DNA of 64,000 nt from Streptomyces sp. 11x1 (GCF_032598905.1 NZ_CP122458.1:6969001-7033000); one strand, 5' to 3'; positions 8,738 to 20,691 are shown, counted from the stretch's first letter. The notes: generated by a model from the letters alone, not told the origin. Translations and numbers: made by a program.

Positions 8738-10354
8738 TCAGCGACCGCTGCCCAGGGCCCGGCGGCCGCGGCCCTGGGAGAGGACCGGGAGGTTGCGGGA
8801 GGGGGCGGAGGGACGGTTGTCCTCCTCGATGCGCAGGGCGAGCGCGGGGCAGCGGCGTACCGCGCGCATCGCCTTCGCCTCGGCGTACTGCGGGACCTTG
8901 GCCTGGGCGACGGTGGGGAAGCCGTCGGCACCGAGCTGGAAGACCTCCGGGAGGATGTCGGCGCACAGGCCGTGGCCCCGGCAGAGCGTCCAGTCGACGA
9001 AGATCTTCTGGCGGCTCGCGCCGCTCTCCTCCGCGCCCGCGCCGCCCGGGATGCCGGTCGGCATACGGCCACCCTCGAACAGCGGCAGCACGCCCTCCAC
9101 GGGCCTGCCGCAGCCGTTGCCCAGGACGTGTGCGGCGAGGTCGTCCGTGAACGCCTTGATGGTCGATTCCAGGAACATCGCGGAGCCGTCCGGGTGCGAG
9201 CACGCGCCACGCCGCTTGACGTTCTTCGCGACCTGCTTGAGGGCCTCCAGGGCGGCCGGACCGCCGCCGTTGAGGATGTCCTCCAGGCCGCGCGCCGCGG
9301 CCGGCAGCCCGAGGTAGCAGGGGCCGCACTGGCCCGCGCTCTCCTCGGCGAGCCACTTGGCGACCTGCAGCGACTCGCCGAGCGGGCAGGTCTCCTGGCT
9401 GATGGGCAGGATCGCGCCGGCGCCGAGCGCACCGCCCACCGCGTCCAGCGAGTTGCGCGAGACGACCGTCTCGTTGACCGTCGCCGCGTCGATCCACTTG
9501 CCGTGGTAGCCCCCGGTCAGCACGCCCTGCGGGACGGGCGGCGCGCCGGCGAGCTGGAGGATGTAGCGCAGCGGCACACCGGTGGGCGCCTCGATCACCA
9601 TGGGGCGGGCGACCGCGCCGGACACGGTGAGCATGACGGTGCCCGGCTCGTCGTACAGGCCGGTGTTGCCGTACCGCTCGGAGCCGATGCGGGCGCCGAT
9701 GGCGAGCTGGGCGAACGTCTCGGCGTTGGAGAGCAGCGTCGGCGCGCCGCCGACACCGCTCTTGGACGCGCTGGTCTTGCGGCCGGGCGGGATGGGCGGC
9801 CCGCCGTCGATGGAGCGGATCAGCGAACCGGCGGCACCGGTGACCATGCGGACCGGGTTGCGCTGCACGCTCGCGCGGATGGCGGCGCCGCGGCGGTTGC
9901 TCAGCCCGCGCTCGGAGAGGGCTGCTTCCATCGAACGCTGGGTGGATTCACGTGTCACCCCGATGACGAGCTGGCGGGCGCCGAGGGCCTCCGCGACCAG
10001 CAGGGCGCCGTCGAGGATGAGGTGCGGGGCACGGTTGATCAGCACCGTGTCCTTGCGGCAGGCGGGTTCGTCCTCGCTGCCGTTGACGACCACGACGGGC
10101 CGGATGCCACGCTTGATCGCCGACTCGGCGACCGAGCGCAGTTTCTTGTGGAACGGGAAGCCCGCGCCGCCCCTGCCCTTGAGGCTGATCCGCTCGGACA
10201 GTTGGGCGAGTTCTTCGCCGCCCATCGGTTCGAGCGGACCGTGCACCTTCAGGTGCATGGGCAGGTCGAGTCTCTCGACGAGGTCGAAGCCCGAGGTGAG
10301 CTGGGGAAGACCCACCACGCGGACTTCGGGGACGTCGGGAAGGGCCTCGTTCAC
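8738..10354 (-). CDS. NuoF-type flavoprotein fused to a ferredoxin domain
   Basis: This 538-residue protein resembles the NADH-binding 51-kDa subunit (NuoF) of complex I. It has a glycine-rich flavin/NADH segment (LKGRGGAGFPFHKK), an SLBB-type region (GVPLRYILQLAG) and a cysteine cluster (SAGQCGPCYLGL ... RRGACSHPDG) in place of the usual NuoF iron-sulphur motif. The last 80 residues are a small ferredoxin with CRGHGLC and RRCPAL, giving three Cys and hinting at a 3Fe-4S cluster. The downstream partner, whose start overlaps in an ATGA, is a cytochrome-b-like membrane protein. I infer an NAD(P)H-to-membrane electron shuttle; the acceptor is unknown. Confidence 0.82.
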   Translation of the reverse strand: MNEALPDVPEVRVVGLPQLTSGFDLVERLDLPMHLKVHGPLEPMGGEELAQLSERISLKGRGGAGFPFHKKLRSVAESAIKRGIRPVVVVNGSEDEPACRKDTVLINRAPHLILDGALLVAEALGARQLVIGVTRESTQRSMEAALSERGLSNRRGAAIRASVQRNPVRMVTGAAGSLIRSIDGGPPIPPGRKTSASKSGVGGAPTLLSNAETFAQLAIGARIGSERYGNTGLYDEPGTVMLTVSGAVARPMVIEAPTGVPLRYILQLAGAPPVPQGVLTGGYHGKWIDAATVNETVVSRNSLDAVGGALGAGAILPISQETCPLGESLQVAKWLAEESAGQCGPCYLGLPAAARGLEDILNGGGPAALEALKQVAKNVKRRGACSHPDGSAMFLESTIKAFTDDLAAHVLGNGCGRPVEGVLPLFEGGRMPTGIPGGAGAEESGASRQKIFVDWTLCRGHGLCADILPEVFQLGADGFPTVAQAKVPQYAEAKAMRAVRRCPALALRIEEDNRPSAPSRNLPVLSQGRGRRALGSGR

Positions 10355-11742
10355 TTAAATCCTCCGGAAGGCGCGTTCCAGGGTTCGCCTGAGCCCGGCT
10401 GGTTGTAGTCGTCGTAGCCGGACAGCGCATCAGTGGCGGGACCGCTGTTGTACGTGTCGTTCGGGTTGTACGTGCCGTAGGGGGCGTTCGACTCAGCCGT
10501 TCCGTAGGAAGTTTCGGAGACCACGGGGTTGGCCCCGGTGTCGTACGTCTCGCCTTGGTAGGTCTGGCCCGAATACGTCTGGCCCTGGAACGACTGCCCG
10601 CCCAGCGGCTGTCCGGCGAAGGTGTCCTGCATCGGGTCGTACGAGGACGGGGGTGCCTCACCTACCGGCGGCGGGGACGGGGCCGGCCAGCGGGTGCTGC
10701 CCGTGGTCGAACCGTCGTCCATGCGGGGCATGGCCTGCGTGGGCTGCATGTCCAGCGGCGGCTGCTGCTGGGTGAGATAGGGGGCCGTGGGCTCCTGGGC
10801 GCGCGGGGTCATCGACACCGCGCGGTACGCGGCCGCGAAACCGGGGCCGCTGTCGGCGGAAGCGGCAGCACCGCGCTGCGGGGGCACCAGCGGGTCGCCG
10901 AGCGGGGGGTTGCCCTGACCGCCGCCGAAGCCGGGGAGCGGGAACTGGCCGGTGTCCCGCATCTGGTCGCGCTGTCCGCCCTCGCGCTGTCCGCCCTCGC
11001 GCCGGCCGCCCTCACGGCGCCCGCCCTCGCGCTGTCCGCCGGTCTCGTCCATGCCCTGCAGGACGGAGCGGGACTTCACCAGTTCGTCGACCTCGGGGGG
11101 GCGCTGGCCGGAGGGACCCAGAATCGCGGTGATGCGCTCGACCACCTGGCGCTTGAACGGGCGGGGGGCGGCGCGCAGCAGCAGCGCGCCGGCCACGGCG
11201 AGCAGGCCCAGTGAGTAAAGGATCACGAAGAAGGGCTTGGCCTCTCGACCCGCGTAGAGTCCGTGGACAAGGGCGAAACACCAGGCCGGGTAGGCCAGCA
11301 TGTGCATCGCCCGCCAGCGGGCCGCGACGGGGGCCGGGGACGCGAACCGGTTGCGCAGCATGCCGGTGATGCCCACGAAGATCATGAGTAGGGCTGCCAA
11401 CGAACCGCAGCCGATGAGGAAGGCGGTGCCCTGGCCCTCGTCGCCGGCGAAGTCGTCGCCGACGAGTACGAGCCAGAAGGGGATCAGCGCGGCGAGGAAG
11501 TCGACGTGGTCCAGCGCGAGCTTGATCCCGATGTGTACGAGGAGGAACGCGAGAGAGGCCACCGCGGACACCCGATGAATGCCCTGAGCCATGATCCGCT
11601 CGCGGGTATTGAGGAGCATCCGGTCCTGGGCGATGAGTCCCCAGATCACCGAGCAGGTCAGGGAGACGAGCGAGAGGACGCCCGCACCGAAGTCGAGGAA
11701 CTCCGCGAGGGAGTCGACAAAGGTGTTGTCGTCCGCCGTCAT
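10351..11742 (-). CDS. Cytochrome b/ferric-reductase-like membrane protein with long disordered tail
   Basis: This 463-residue protein starts MTADDN. Residues 10-225 hold about six membrane segments with histidines spaced for haem binding (IHRVSAV, LLVHIGIK, RAMHMLAY, ALVHGLYA). Residues 240-463 are low complexity: a repeated GGRREGGQREGG block near 265-285, then Pro/Gln/Tyr/Gly-rich sequence. It is the first gene of a two-gene leftward operon with the NuoF-ferredoxin fusion. The domain suggests transmembrane electron transfer. The cytosolic tail could be an interaction region; this is an inference. Confidence 0.75.
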   Translation of the reverse strand: MTADDNTFVDSLAEFLDFGAGVLSLVSLTCSVIWGLIAQDRMLLNTRERIMAQGIHRVSAVASLAFLLVHIGIKLALDHVDFLAALIPFWLVLVGDDFAGDEGQGTAFLIGCGSLAALLMIFVGITGMLRNRFASPAPVAARWRAMHMLAYPAWCFALVHGLYAGREAKPFFVILYSLGLLAVAGALLLRAAPRPFKRQVVERITAILGPSGQRPPEVDELVKSRSVLQGMDETGGQREGGRREGGRREGGQREGGQRDQMRDTGQFPLPGFGGGQGNPPLGDPLVPPQRGAAASADSGPGFAAAYRAVSMTPRAQEPTAPYLTQQQPPLDMQPTQAMPRMDDGSTTGSTRWPAPSPPPVGEAPPSSYDPMQDTFAGQPLGGQSFQGQTYSGQTYQGETYDTGANPVVSETSYGTAESNAPYGTYNPNDTYNSGPATDALSGYDDYNQPGSGEPWNAPSGGFK

Positions 11743-12097
11743 GACAGACCCCCCGCCGTCAGAAAGAAGGATGCGGTCGGGGGCACGGCAGCCGTCGCCA
11801 CCCCGTGGGCCGAACGGCCCGGCCGAGGTATCGAGCTGGTGCTGCGACGAGGGTTCATGGGGCAACTCCGAACAGTTCGGGAAAGCGGTCCCGTCGTCGA
11901 ACTGTAAGTGGTGCCAATACCGGGCGGTACGAGGTTTGAGTTATTGCGCTGTTATCAAGGGCCAATCTCACATCAGGGATGTCCCTTAGCGGCTGTTACG
12001 CGAAGTAAGATTTGAATAAAGTTCAACTTTTCTGACCGGATCTTGTGGCCGACACGCGGCGGGTCCCTGTCCATCGGGGCTGCGGTACCCTGATCGC
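11743..12097. other. Intergenic region with AT-rich island between divergent genes
   Basis: These 355 bases lie between the cytochrome-b gene (leftward) and the leuS leader (rightward). The part 11930-12035 is strikingly AT-rich for this DNA and probably holds divergent promoters. I see no further gene. Confidence 0.6.
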
Positions 12098-12136
12098 ATG
12101 CGTGCCGTACGCCTTCTGCTTAGCGAGCCGCGCTGA
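12098..12136 (+). CDS. leuS leader peptide with three consecutive Leu codons
   Basis: The ORF encodes MRAVRLLLSEPR and a stop. Three Leu codons in a row (CTT CTG CTT) lie at 12113-12121, using codons uncommon in this genome. A TACCCT box seven bases before the ATG suggests leaderless transcription. The stop lies inside the left arm of a strong hairpin that precedes a terminator and leuS. A Leu-codon leader before leuS is a known predicted attenuation arrangement in actinobacteria; the reading here rests on the sequence itself. Confidence 0.75.
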   Translation: MRAVRLLLSEPR

Positions 12137-12206
12137 TCAGTCCCGACCGCCGTTGACGGCGTGGTCGGCATCAGCGCGGCGTCCCCTCCTGTGTGAGGGG
12201 ATTTTT
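12127..12206 (+). promoter_or_regulatory. Attenuator structure of the leuS leader
   Basis: An 11-bp perfect outer stem (12127-12137 with 12170-12180) encloses a second hairpin (CCGACCGCC / GGCGtGGTCGG). It is followed directly by a terminator, TCCCCTC / GAGGGGA plus TTTTT (12182-12206). A ribosome at the leader stop would cover the left outer arm, while one stalled at the Leu codons would leave it free. The alternative fold that would prevent termination is not obvious by eye. Confidence 0.75.
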
Positions 12207-12261
12207 CGTTTCCTGGACGAACAGCCCGCTGGCAGAGACGATCGATGGAGCTTTGAGGATC

Positions 12262-15129
<2,868 letters not shown>

Positions 15130-15348
15130 GCGCGGCGGCGCGCCGCGCCGTGAGTGTGGCGGCGTGCGGCGGGGTCTGCGGTGACCCGGGGTAGCCGCCG
15201 GTAGGCGCGCCGTTGTCGCCGGTGGCGGTTCGGGGGCGTCCCCTACGGGCAGGTTCCGGGTTCCCATGGAACCTGGGACCTGCCTGTTGCGTTTACCGTG
15301 GAAGAGCGCCGCTGCACATGCCCGTGCCGGTCGGAGAAGGAGCGCGTC

Positions 15349-16134
15349 GTGGAAGCCGTCATCGCAGTCGTCGCCTTGTTCTTCGTGCTGTTCGTGGTGC
15401 TGGGCGCGTACGCCACGGTGAAGGCGGTCGGCGCGGCCAAGCGCGGCGTGGACCGTACGATCACGCAGGCCAAGCGGACCGTCGAGGACACCACCCTGCG
15501 CGCCAGAAGCCTGGCCCAGCCGGGCCCGGCCGGGCAACTGGCCGACCTGCGGCTGAAGTTGCGCACCTCCATGCGGGCCACCCAGGAGGCGTTGCGCGCG
15601 GGCGTGGGCGAGGACGAGTCGCTCAAGGAGTCCCTGGCCCTCTTCGAGCAGCTCAGCAAGCACGGCCGGGAGCTGGACGACGAGCTGCGGCGCCTGGAGC
15701 CCGAGTCCGACCGCGCCAAGCTGGCCCAGCGGCTGCCCGCGCTGCGCGAGCGCGCGGAGCGGATCATCGAGTCCTCCGACTCGCTGCGCTGGGCGGCGCA
15801 CGACCGGGCCCGCAAGTTCGCCGAGGACGACCTGGACACGCTCAGCGCGCAGATCGACGTCGAGGCGGGCGCGCTGCGGCACTGGACGACGGAACCCGCC
15901 GCGGTGTGGCCCGAGGCGCCCAAGCCCGAGCCGACCGCCTCCACGGGGCAGACCTGGCAGGAGACTCCCGAGGCGGGTGGGGGCGCGTCGCGCGGTGCCG
16001 AGTCCGGTGCGGCCACGTCCCGGAACGGGGAGTCCCGTGGTGGTCAGGAGCCGCCCAGGCCCGCGATCACGCCGCCGAGCGCGCGGCCGACCTACCCGTG
16101 GCAGAAGAAGCACCGTCCGGAGAGCACCACTTGA
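15349..16134 (+). CDS. Membrane-anchored coiled-coil protein
   Basis: This 261-residue protein has a GTG start supported by AAGGAG eight bases before. Residues 1-20 form a membrane segment and residues 30-180 a long charged, probably helical region rich in Arg, Glu and Leu. The Pro/Gly/Ser-rich C-terminus is disordered. No catalytic motif is seen. It stands between leuS and a DegV gene. Function is unknown; a structural or scaffold role at the membrane is possible. Confidence 0.65.
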   Translation: MEAVIAVVALFFVLFVVLGAYATVKAVGAAKRGVDRTITQAKRTVEDTTLRARSLAQPGPAGQLADLRLKLRTSMRATQEALRAGVGEDESLKESLALFEQLSKHGRELDDELRRLEPESDRAKLAQRLPALRERAERIIESSDSLRWAAHDRARKFAEDDLDTLSAQIDVEAGALRHWTTEPAAVWPEAPKPEPTASTGQTWQETPEAGGGASRGAESGAATSRNGESRGGQEPPRPAITPPSARPTYPWQKKHRPESTT

Positions 16135-16224
16135 GCCACTCGGCCCGGTCGGACCGCTCCACGCGGTCGCGGGTGACAGGGGCCGGGCTGCCGTCCACGC
16201 GGCTCGGCGGGTAACCTCCAGCTC

Positions 16225-17070
16225 ATGTCCCGCCATGTCGCGATCGTCACCGATTCCACGGCCTACCTGCCGCCGCCGGCGATGGAGCGTCACCACATCA
16301 CCGCGGTGCCGTTGACCGTGGTCCTCGGCGACCAGGCGCTCGAGGAAGGGACCGAGATCTCGGCCCGCTCCCTGGCCCAGGCGTTGCAGAAACGACGGTC
16401 CGTCACCACCTCCCGCCCCAGCCCCGAGCTGTTCGCCGAGACCTATCGCAGGGTCGCGGAGTCGGGCGCCACCGGCATCGTCTCGCTCCACCTCTCCGCC
16501 GAGTTCTCGGGCACGTACGACGCGGCCGTGCTCGCGGCCCGCGAGGCACCCGTGCCGGTGCGCGTCGTGGACACCGGGATGGTCGCGATGGCGCTCGGGT
16601 TCTGCGCTTTGGCCGCCGCCGAGTCCGCGGAGGCGGGCGGCACGGTGGACGAGGCCGTCACAGCCGCCGAGAAGCGGGCCGCCGGGACGTCCGCGTTCTT
16701 CTACGTCGACACCCTCGACTACCTCCGCCGGGGCGGACGGATCGGTGCGGCACAGGCGCTGTTCGGATCCGCGCTGGCGGTCAAGCCGCTGCTGCGGCTG
16801 GACGGCGGCCGTATCGAGATGCTGGAGAAGGTCCGCACGGCGTCCAGGGCGATCGCCCGCCTGGAGGAGATCGTCGCCGAGCGAGCGGGCGGGGCGCCGG
16901 TCGACATCGCCGTTCACCACCTCGCGGCGCCCGAGCGGGCCTCCGCGCTCGCGGAGCGGCTGAGGGGCCGGGTGTCCGGGCTGGCCGATCTGCATGTGAG
17001 CGAGGTCGGGGCGGTGATCGGGGCGCACACGGGGCCCGGGTTGCTGGGCGTGATCGTGTCGCCTCGATGA
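16225..17070 (+). CDS. DegV family fatty-acid-binding protein
   Basis: This 281-residue protein has the DegV signature: N-terminal VAIVTDSTAYLPP, the central TSRPSPELF and SAEFSGTYDAA segments, and the C-terminal GPGLLGVIV. DegV/FakB proteins bind fatty acids and, in some bacteria, present them to a fatty-acid kinase. No kinase gene is visible nearby, so the physiological role here is open. It lies directly upstream of the comEA-comEC operon, with its own end 241 bases before comEA. Confidence 0.88.
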   Translation: MSRHVAIVTDSTAYLPPPAMERHHITAVPLTVVLGDQALEEGTEISARSLAQALQKRRSVTTSRPSPELFAETYRRVAESGATGIVSLHLSAEFSGTYDAAVLAAREAPVPVRVVDTGMVAMALGFCALAAAESAEAGGTVDEAVTAAEKRAAGTSAFFYVDTLDYLRRGGRIGAAQALFGSALAVKPLLRLDGGRIEMLEKVRTASRAIARLEEIVAERAGGAPVDIAVHHLAAPERASALAERLRGRVSGLADLHVSEVGAVIGAHTGPGLLGVIVSPR

Positions 17071-17140
17071 GGCGTGCGTCGCCTCGGTGAGGTGGCGAGG
17101 CGGGTTTGTCCTGGCTCGGTCCGGCCGGGGTCGGCGGCTT

Positions 17141-17194
17141 GGGTCGGCTCGGCTTGTTGAAGCACGCCACGGCTCGGTTTGGGTCGGCTCGGCT
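17141..17194. repeat. Short direct repeats upstream of comEA
   Basis: GGGTCGGCTCGGCT occurs at 17141 and 17181, exactly 40 bases apart. GGCTCGGTTT occurs at 17171 and 17201. The block lies between degV and comEA and has no coding role that I can see. Confidence 0.6.
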
Positions 17195-17233
17195 GTTCTC
17201 GGCTCGGTTTGTTCGCTCGTGCGGGTGACGGAG

Positions 17234-17242
17234 TTATCCACA
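17234..17242. promoter_or_regulatory. Consensus DnaA-box sequence upstream of comEA
   Basis: TTATCCACA matches the general bacterial DnaA-box consensus exactly. It lies 70 bases before the comEA start. A single site may be chance. Confidence 0.3.
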
Positions 17243-17311
17243 ACTGGGTAGTAATCCACGGGAATTGAGCAAGATCATCGCAGGCGGGTGCCTCTGCCCG
17301 ATCCTCGTCGC

Positions 17312-18346
17312 ATGGCACTTCGATCACGTTCACGCACGGCGACGGTCACCAGCGGCCCCGGCAGGGGCCCTTCCTCCGACGGGCGTACCCGTCACCCCCG
17401 CCCTCGGCGGCCGCGGGGCAGGGCCGGCCGCCGCCACCAGGCGTCGGCGGAGACGCTCCGCCTGCGCGCGGAGACGCTGTTTCCCGAAAGGACCTGGGAG
17501 CCCCGTGAGCTGGGGCATGGGCCGCCGCCGGAGTCTTCCGCGGACGAGGACGGGTCCCGCGGTCGTGATGCGAGCCCTGCGTGGCGTGAGCGGGTGGGGC
17601 CCGCCGTCCGGGAGCGGCTGCCGGTGTGGTTGCAGGCACGGTGCGGCATCGAGCGGAAGAGCGTGGTCGCGCTGAGCGTGGTGCTGGTCGTCGCGGCGGT
17701 GTTCGCGGCACAGCACTTCTGGGCGGGCCGGCCCCAGCCGGTGAGCGCGCCCGAGGTGGTGCGGGCGGGAGCTCCGGGTGCCTCACCGACGCCAGGGAGC
17801 GGGCAGGCACCGTTCGGTGAGCCCGGGCACGGCGGTGCGGCGGTGCCGGGCGCCTCGCCAGGGCTGGGGGCTCCCTCGGCCGTACCCACGATCGTGGTCG
17901 ACGTCAGTGGCAAGGTGCGCAGACCGGGCGTCCAACAGTTGCCGGCCGGTTCGCGGGTCGCCGACGCGCTGCGGGCGGCGGGCGGGGTGCGGCCGGGGGC
18001 GAACACCGACGGGCTCAACCGCGCCCGGCTCCTCGTGGACGGCGAACAGGTCCTGGTGGGCACTCCGGCGCCGATGGCCGGACCGGGTGCGCCGCCAGGG
18101 ACAGGAGCGGGCGCGGGGGCGGGTGGCGGTGGTGCGGGCGGGGCAGGCGCAGCCGTCGCCGGATCGGCGCCCACGACCCCCGTGTCGCTCAACACGGCCA
18201 CCGCCGACCAACTGGACACCCTGCCCGGCGTGGGCCCGGTCCTCGCCCAGCACATCATCGACTACCGCGCTCAGCACGGCGGCTTCCGCTCGGTGGACGA
18301 GCTCCGCGAGGTGAACGGCATCGGCGATCCGAGATGTCAATGGTAA
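17312..18346 (+). pseudogene. comEA: comEA, 3' end cut off by the integrated element
   Basis: ComEA is the membrane-anchored DNA receptor of DNA uptake. Here one membrane segment is followed by a Gly/Pro linker, an SLBB segment (VVDVSGKVRRPGVQQLPAG) and the helix-hairpin-helix DNA-binding domain (LNTATADQLDTLPGVGP ... VDELREVNGIGD). After GIGD the frame enters the element, adds PRCQW and stops. The missing native end, RRFADLRNLVRP plus stop, is found 25.7 kb away at 44051. The second hairpin is therefore incomplete, probably weakening DNA binding. The start at ATG 17312 (MALRSRSRT) is preferred over an in-frame GTG at 17288. Confidence 0.9.
18311..18341 (+). other. attL: attL
   Basis: The left half is comEA sequence (ATCGGC), then GA at 18326-18327, then the element arm TCCGAGA. 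Aligned with attR, the crossover dinucleotide GA is shared and the flanks diverge as expected for a serine integrase. The integrase ATG is only 28 bases downstream. Confidence 0.85.
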
Positions 18347-18355
18347 TCTACGAAC

Positions 18356-19906
18356 ATGACCCCACAGCGTGCAGTCCTCCTCCTCCGGATCAGCTACCGG
18401 AAGGCCGAGGAGGAAGCCAAGGAAGCTGCCGAGCAGAGCGACGACCCAACAGCGGCCACCCGCCGAATGCAGGCAGTCAGCAAGGGCATCGGCCGGCAGG
18501 AAGAAGACGGCCGCGCCCTCGCCGCCCGGCTCGGCTGGACGATCGCCCGGGTGATCCCGGAAGACGACACCAGCGCCTTCAAGCGGCGCATCATCAAGCT
18601 CCCCGACGGGACCACCGCACTGCGCACCGTGCGCCCCGGATTCCGTGCCGCCCTCGACGGGCTCGCCTCCGGAGAGTTCGACGGGCTGATCGCCGACGAC
18701 CTCGACCGCGTAGCCCGCGACCCCCGCGACCTCGAAGACCTAATCGACGTAGTGGAGTCCCGCCGGCCACGCATCCCGGTCGAGTCCGTCACGGGCTCAC
18801 TCCGGCTGGCCAACGACGCGGACGTCACCATGGCCAGGGTCATGGTCGCCGTCGCCAACAAGTCGTCCAGGGACACCGCGCGCCGTGTCGCCCGGAAGCA
18901 CGAGGAACTCGCCGCCGAGGGCAGGCCAGGCGGTGGCGGGTTCCGCGGCTACGGCTACACCGAGAAGTACGAAGTCATCGAAGACGAGGCTCGAACCCTC
19001 CGGGAAATCGGCGCGCGCATCCTCGGCGACTGGGACGGCTGGACCAACGAGCAGAGGAAGCTGATCGATCCGGAGATGGGGGAGTCCCTCAACTCGATCG
19101 CAGCCGACCTGGACCGGCGCAAGGTGCCCACCGCCACGGGAGTCCCGTGGTCTGGCCGGAGCGTGGGTTCCGCCGTCTCGAAGGCGTCTGTCGCGGGTCT
19201 GCGCGCACACAAGGGCGAGGTGGTCGGACCGGCGGCGTGGCCGGCCATCATCCCGGCGGAGCGCTGGGAGCGGATCTGTGAGCGCCTGGCCATGCGCGCG
19301 GGGGACACGGACCTGACGCTTCAGCGGTGGCTGAGTCGCGTCCTGAAGTGCTCCCTGTGTGGGCACCTGCTTCTCGGCAGCCACGGCAATGGCGGTCCCC
19401 GCTACTGGTGCGACCGGAAGGGTGGTGGCTGCGGAAAGATCGCGGTTAAGGCGTCGTTCGTCGAGGACGAGGTGGAGCGCCAAGTGCTGGAGCTGCTCGG
19501 CATGCCGCGCGTCCTGGAGCAGTTGCGTACCGTCGCCGACACCGAGACGACCGACGAGGCCCGCGCCGAGCTGGCCGAGGACGAGGCGCAACTGAAGCTG
19601 ATGGCCGGGATGTTCGCCCGCAGGGAGATCACGTTCCCGGAGTTCCAGGAGGGGCGCCGGATCATCGAGGCCCGGGTCAAGGAGTCGCGGGCGTTGCTCC
19701 ATTCCCGGGCGCCGATGGTGCTGCGGCGGCTGCTCGCGGGGGACGTGGCTTCCGGGTGGTTGGCGTTGACGCCGGCGGATAAGCGGGAGGTTGTGCTGTC
19801 GCTGCTGCCGGGCTACGAGGTGCTGCCCCACGATCGGAGCTATGGCAACAAGTTCAACCCGGGCCGGCTGGTGCCGATGAAGTGGCCAGAGCCGGAGGCG
19901 TCCTGA
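18356..19906 (+). CDS. int: Large serine integrase
   Basis: This 516-residue site-specific recombinase should catalyse insertion into, and with an excision factor removal from, comEA. The resolvase domain starts LLRIS with nucleophile Ser13 and includes DRVARDPRDLEDLID. A recombinase domain spans about 185-310. The zinc ribbon has Cys332, Cys335, Cys352 and Cys359, followed by a coiled coil at about 390-450. Between Ser13 and the conserved GRQE segment there is an extra stretch of about 35 charged residues, longer than in small resolvases. The gene starts inside attL, so its promoter in the integrated state lies in comEA or across the junction, and it changes on excision. Confidence 0.95.
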   Translation: MTPQRAVLLLRISYRKAEEEAKEAAEQSDDPTAATRRMQAVSKGIGRQEEDGRALAARLGWTIARVIPEDDTSAFKRRIIKLPDGTTALRTVRPGFRAALDGLASGEFDGLIADDLDRVARDPRDLEDLIDVVESRRPRIPVESVTGSLRLANDADVTMARVMVAVANKSSRDTARRVARKHEELAAEGRPGGGGFRGYGYTEKYEVIEDEARTLREIGARILGDWDGWTNEQRKLIDPEMGESLNSIAADLDRRKVPTATGVPWSGRSVGSAVSKASVAGLRAHKGEVVGPAAWPAIIPAERWERICERLAMRAGDTDLTLQRWLSRVLKCSLCGHLLLGSHGNGGPRYWCDRKGGGCGKIAVKASFVEDEVERQVLELLGMPRVLEQLRTVADTETTDEARAELAEDEAQLKLMAGMFARREITFPEFQEGRRIIEARVKESRALLHSRAPMVLRRLLAGDVASGWLALTPADKREVVLSLLPGYEVLPHDRSYGNKFNPGRLVPMKWPEPEAS

Positions 19907-19920
19907 CGGGACACGCAGAA

Positions 19921-19958
19921 AGGGCCCCGCACCAGCATCCGTGCTGGTGCGGGGCCCT
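19921..19958. terminator. Bidirectional terminator between int and the regulator gene
   Basis: A 17-bp perfect stem (19921-19937 with 19942-19958) has a 4-base loop TCCG and is extended by ACACgCAGA/TCTGTGT flanks. It separates the convergent int and 19973 genes. Confidence 0.88.
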
Positions 19959-19972
19959 CTGTGTCTTGCGAC

Positions 19973-20647
19973 CTACTCGTCTGCACTAGGGGCGACGGCC
20001 ACGACGGAGAGATCCGGGGCCATCTGCGCATCGAGCCCCTCCTTCTTCGCGTGATGCAGCCACGTGCTCACGGTGGCGGGCGATACGCCGCGCTTCTCCG
20101 CAACGACAGTCGCGGGCGCCTTCTCGCCCTGCGCCGCAGCTGCGTTGTACTCCAGCTGCACCTCAGCGAGCCGGATGAGACGGTTCCAGCGGCGCAGGGC
20201 GCCAGGTCCGTGGTCGGGGTTCACGTCCGGGTGGTGGGTGCGAACCATCTCCTCGGCGCGCGCCGGGATCTCGTCAGCTGACGGAGGCTGGGCAAACACG
20301 CCGGCGCTCAGGTCCAGCGGCGCCCCCTCCGGGGTCCGTAGCCCGAAGGTGAGCATCATCCGGGCGACGCGTTCCAGCTTCGTGATGGGGAGGTCCCGGA
20401 TGAGGGTGGCACCCACCGGCCTCCACTCCTCAACGGGTGTATCCGGATCTTGTTGTACCCGGATCGCGTAAGGCCCTTCCACCTTCCGATCGTCACGGAT
20501 GACGTACTGGAGCCGCACGAGGACGTGCGGGTAACTGGCGGGGACGAGAGACACGAACACCTGGCTGAGGCCGTCCGGGGCGCCCTCGATGGGCTCGGGA
20601 TCGGTGATCCGGACGCGGTGTTGAGGCGGGGTGGTCATGTCGTACAT
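19973..20647 (-). CDS. HTH-containing regulator or replication-control protein
   Basis: This protein has 224 residues from the ATG at 20647, or 221 from ATG 20638. Residues 1-130 form an unrecognised domain. Residues 165-210 contain a helix-turn-helix, KAPATVVAEKRGVSPATVSTWLHHAKKEG, of the kind seen in phage and plasmid regulators. The gene is divergent from the small XRE-like gene at 20747, with a 99-base shared control region. I infer a transcriptional switch for the early operon; the family is not identified. Confidence 0.6.
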   Translation of the reverse strand: MYDMTTPPQHRVRITDPEPIEGAPDGLSQVFVSLVPASYPHVLVRLQYVIRDDRKVEGPYAIRVQQDPDTPVEEWRPVGATLIRDLPITKLERVARMMLTFGLRTPEGAPLDLSAGVFAQPPSADEIPARAEEMVRTHHPDVNPDHGPGALRRWNRLIRLAEVQLEYNAAAAQGEKAPATVVAEKRGVSPATVSTWLHHAKKEGLDAQMAPDLSVVAVAPSADE

Positions 20648-20691
20648 CGTGCCCGCCGACAGAGTCAATTGCAATGCGAAGGATCGGATCT

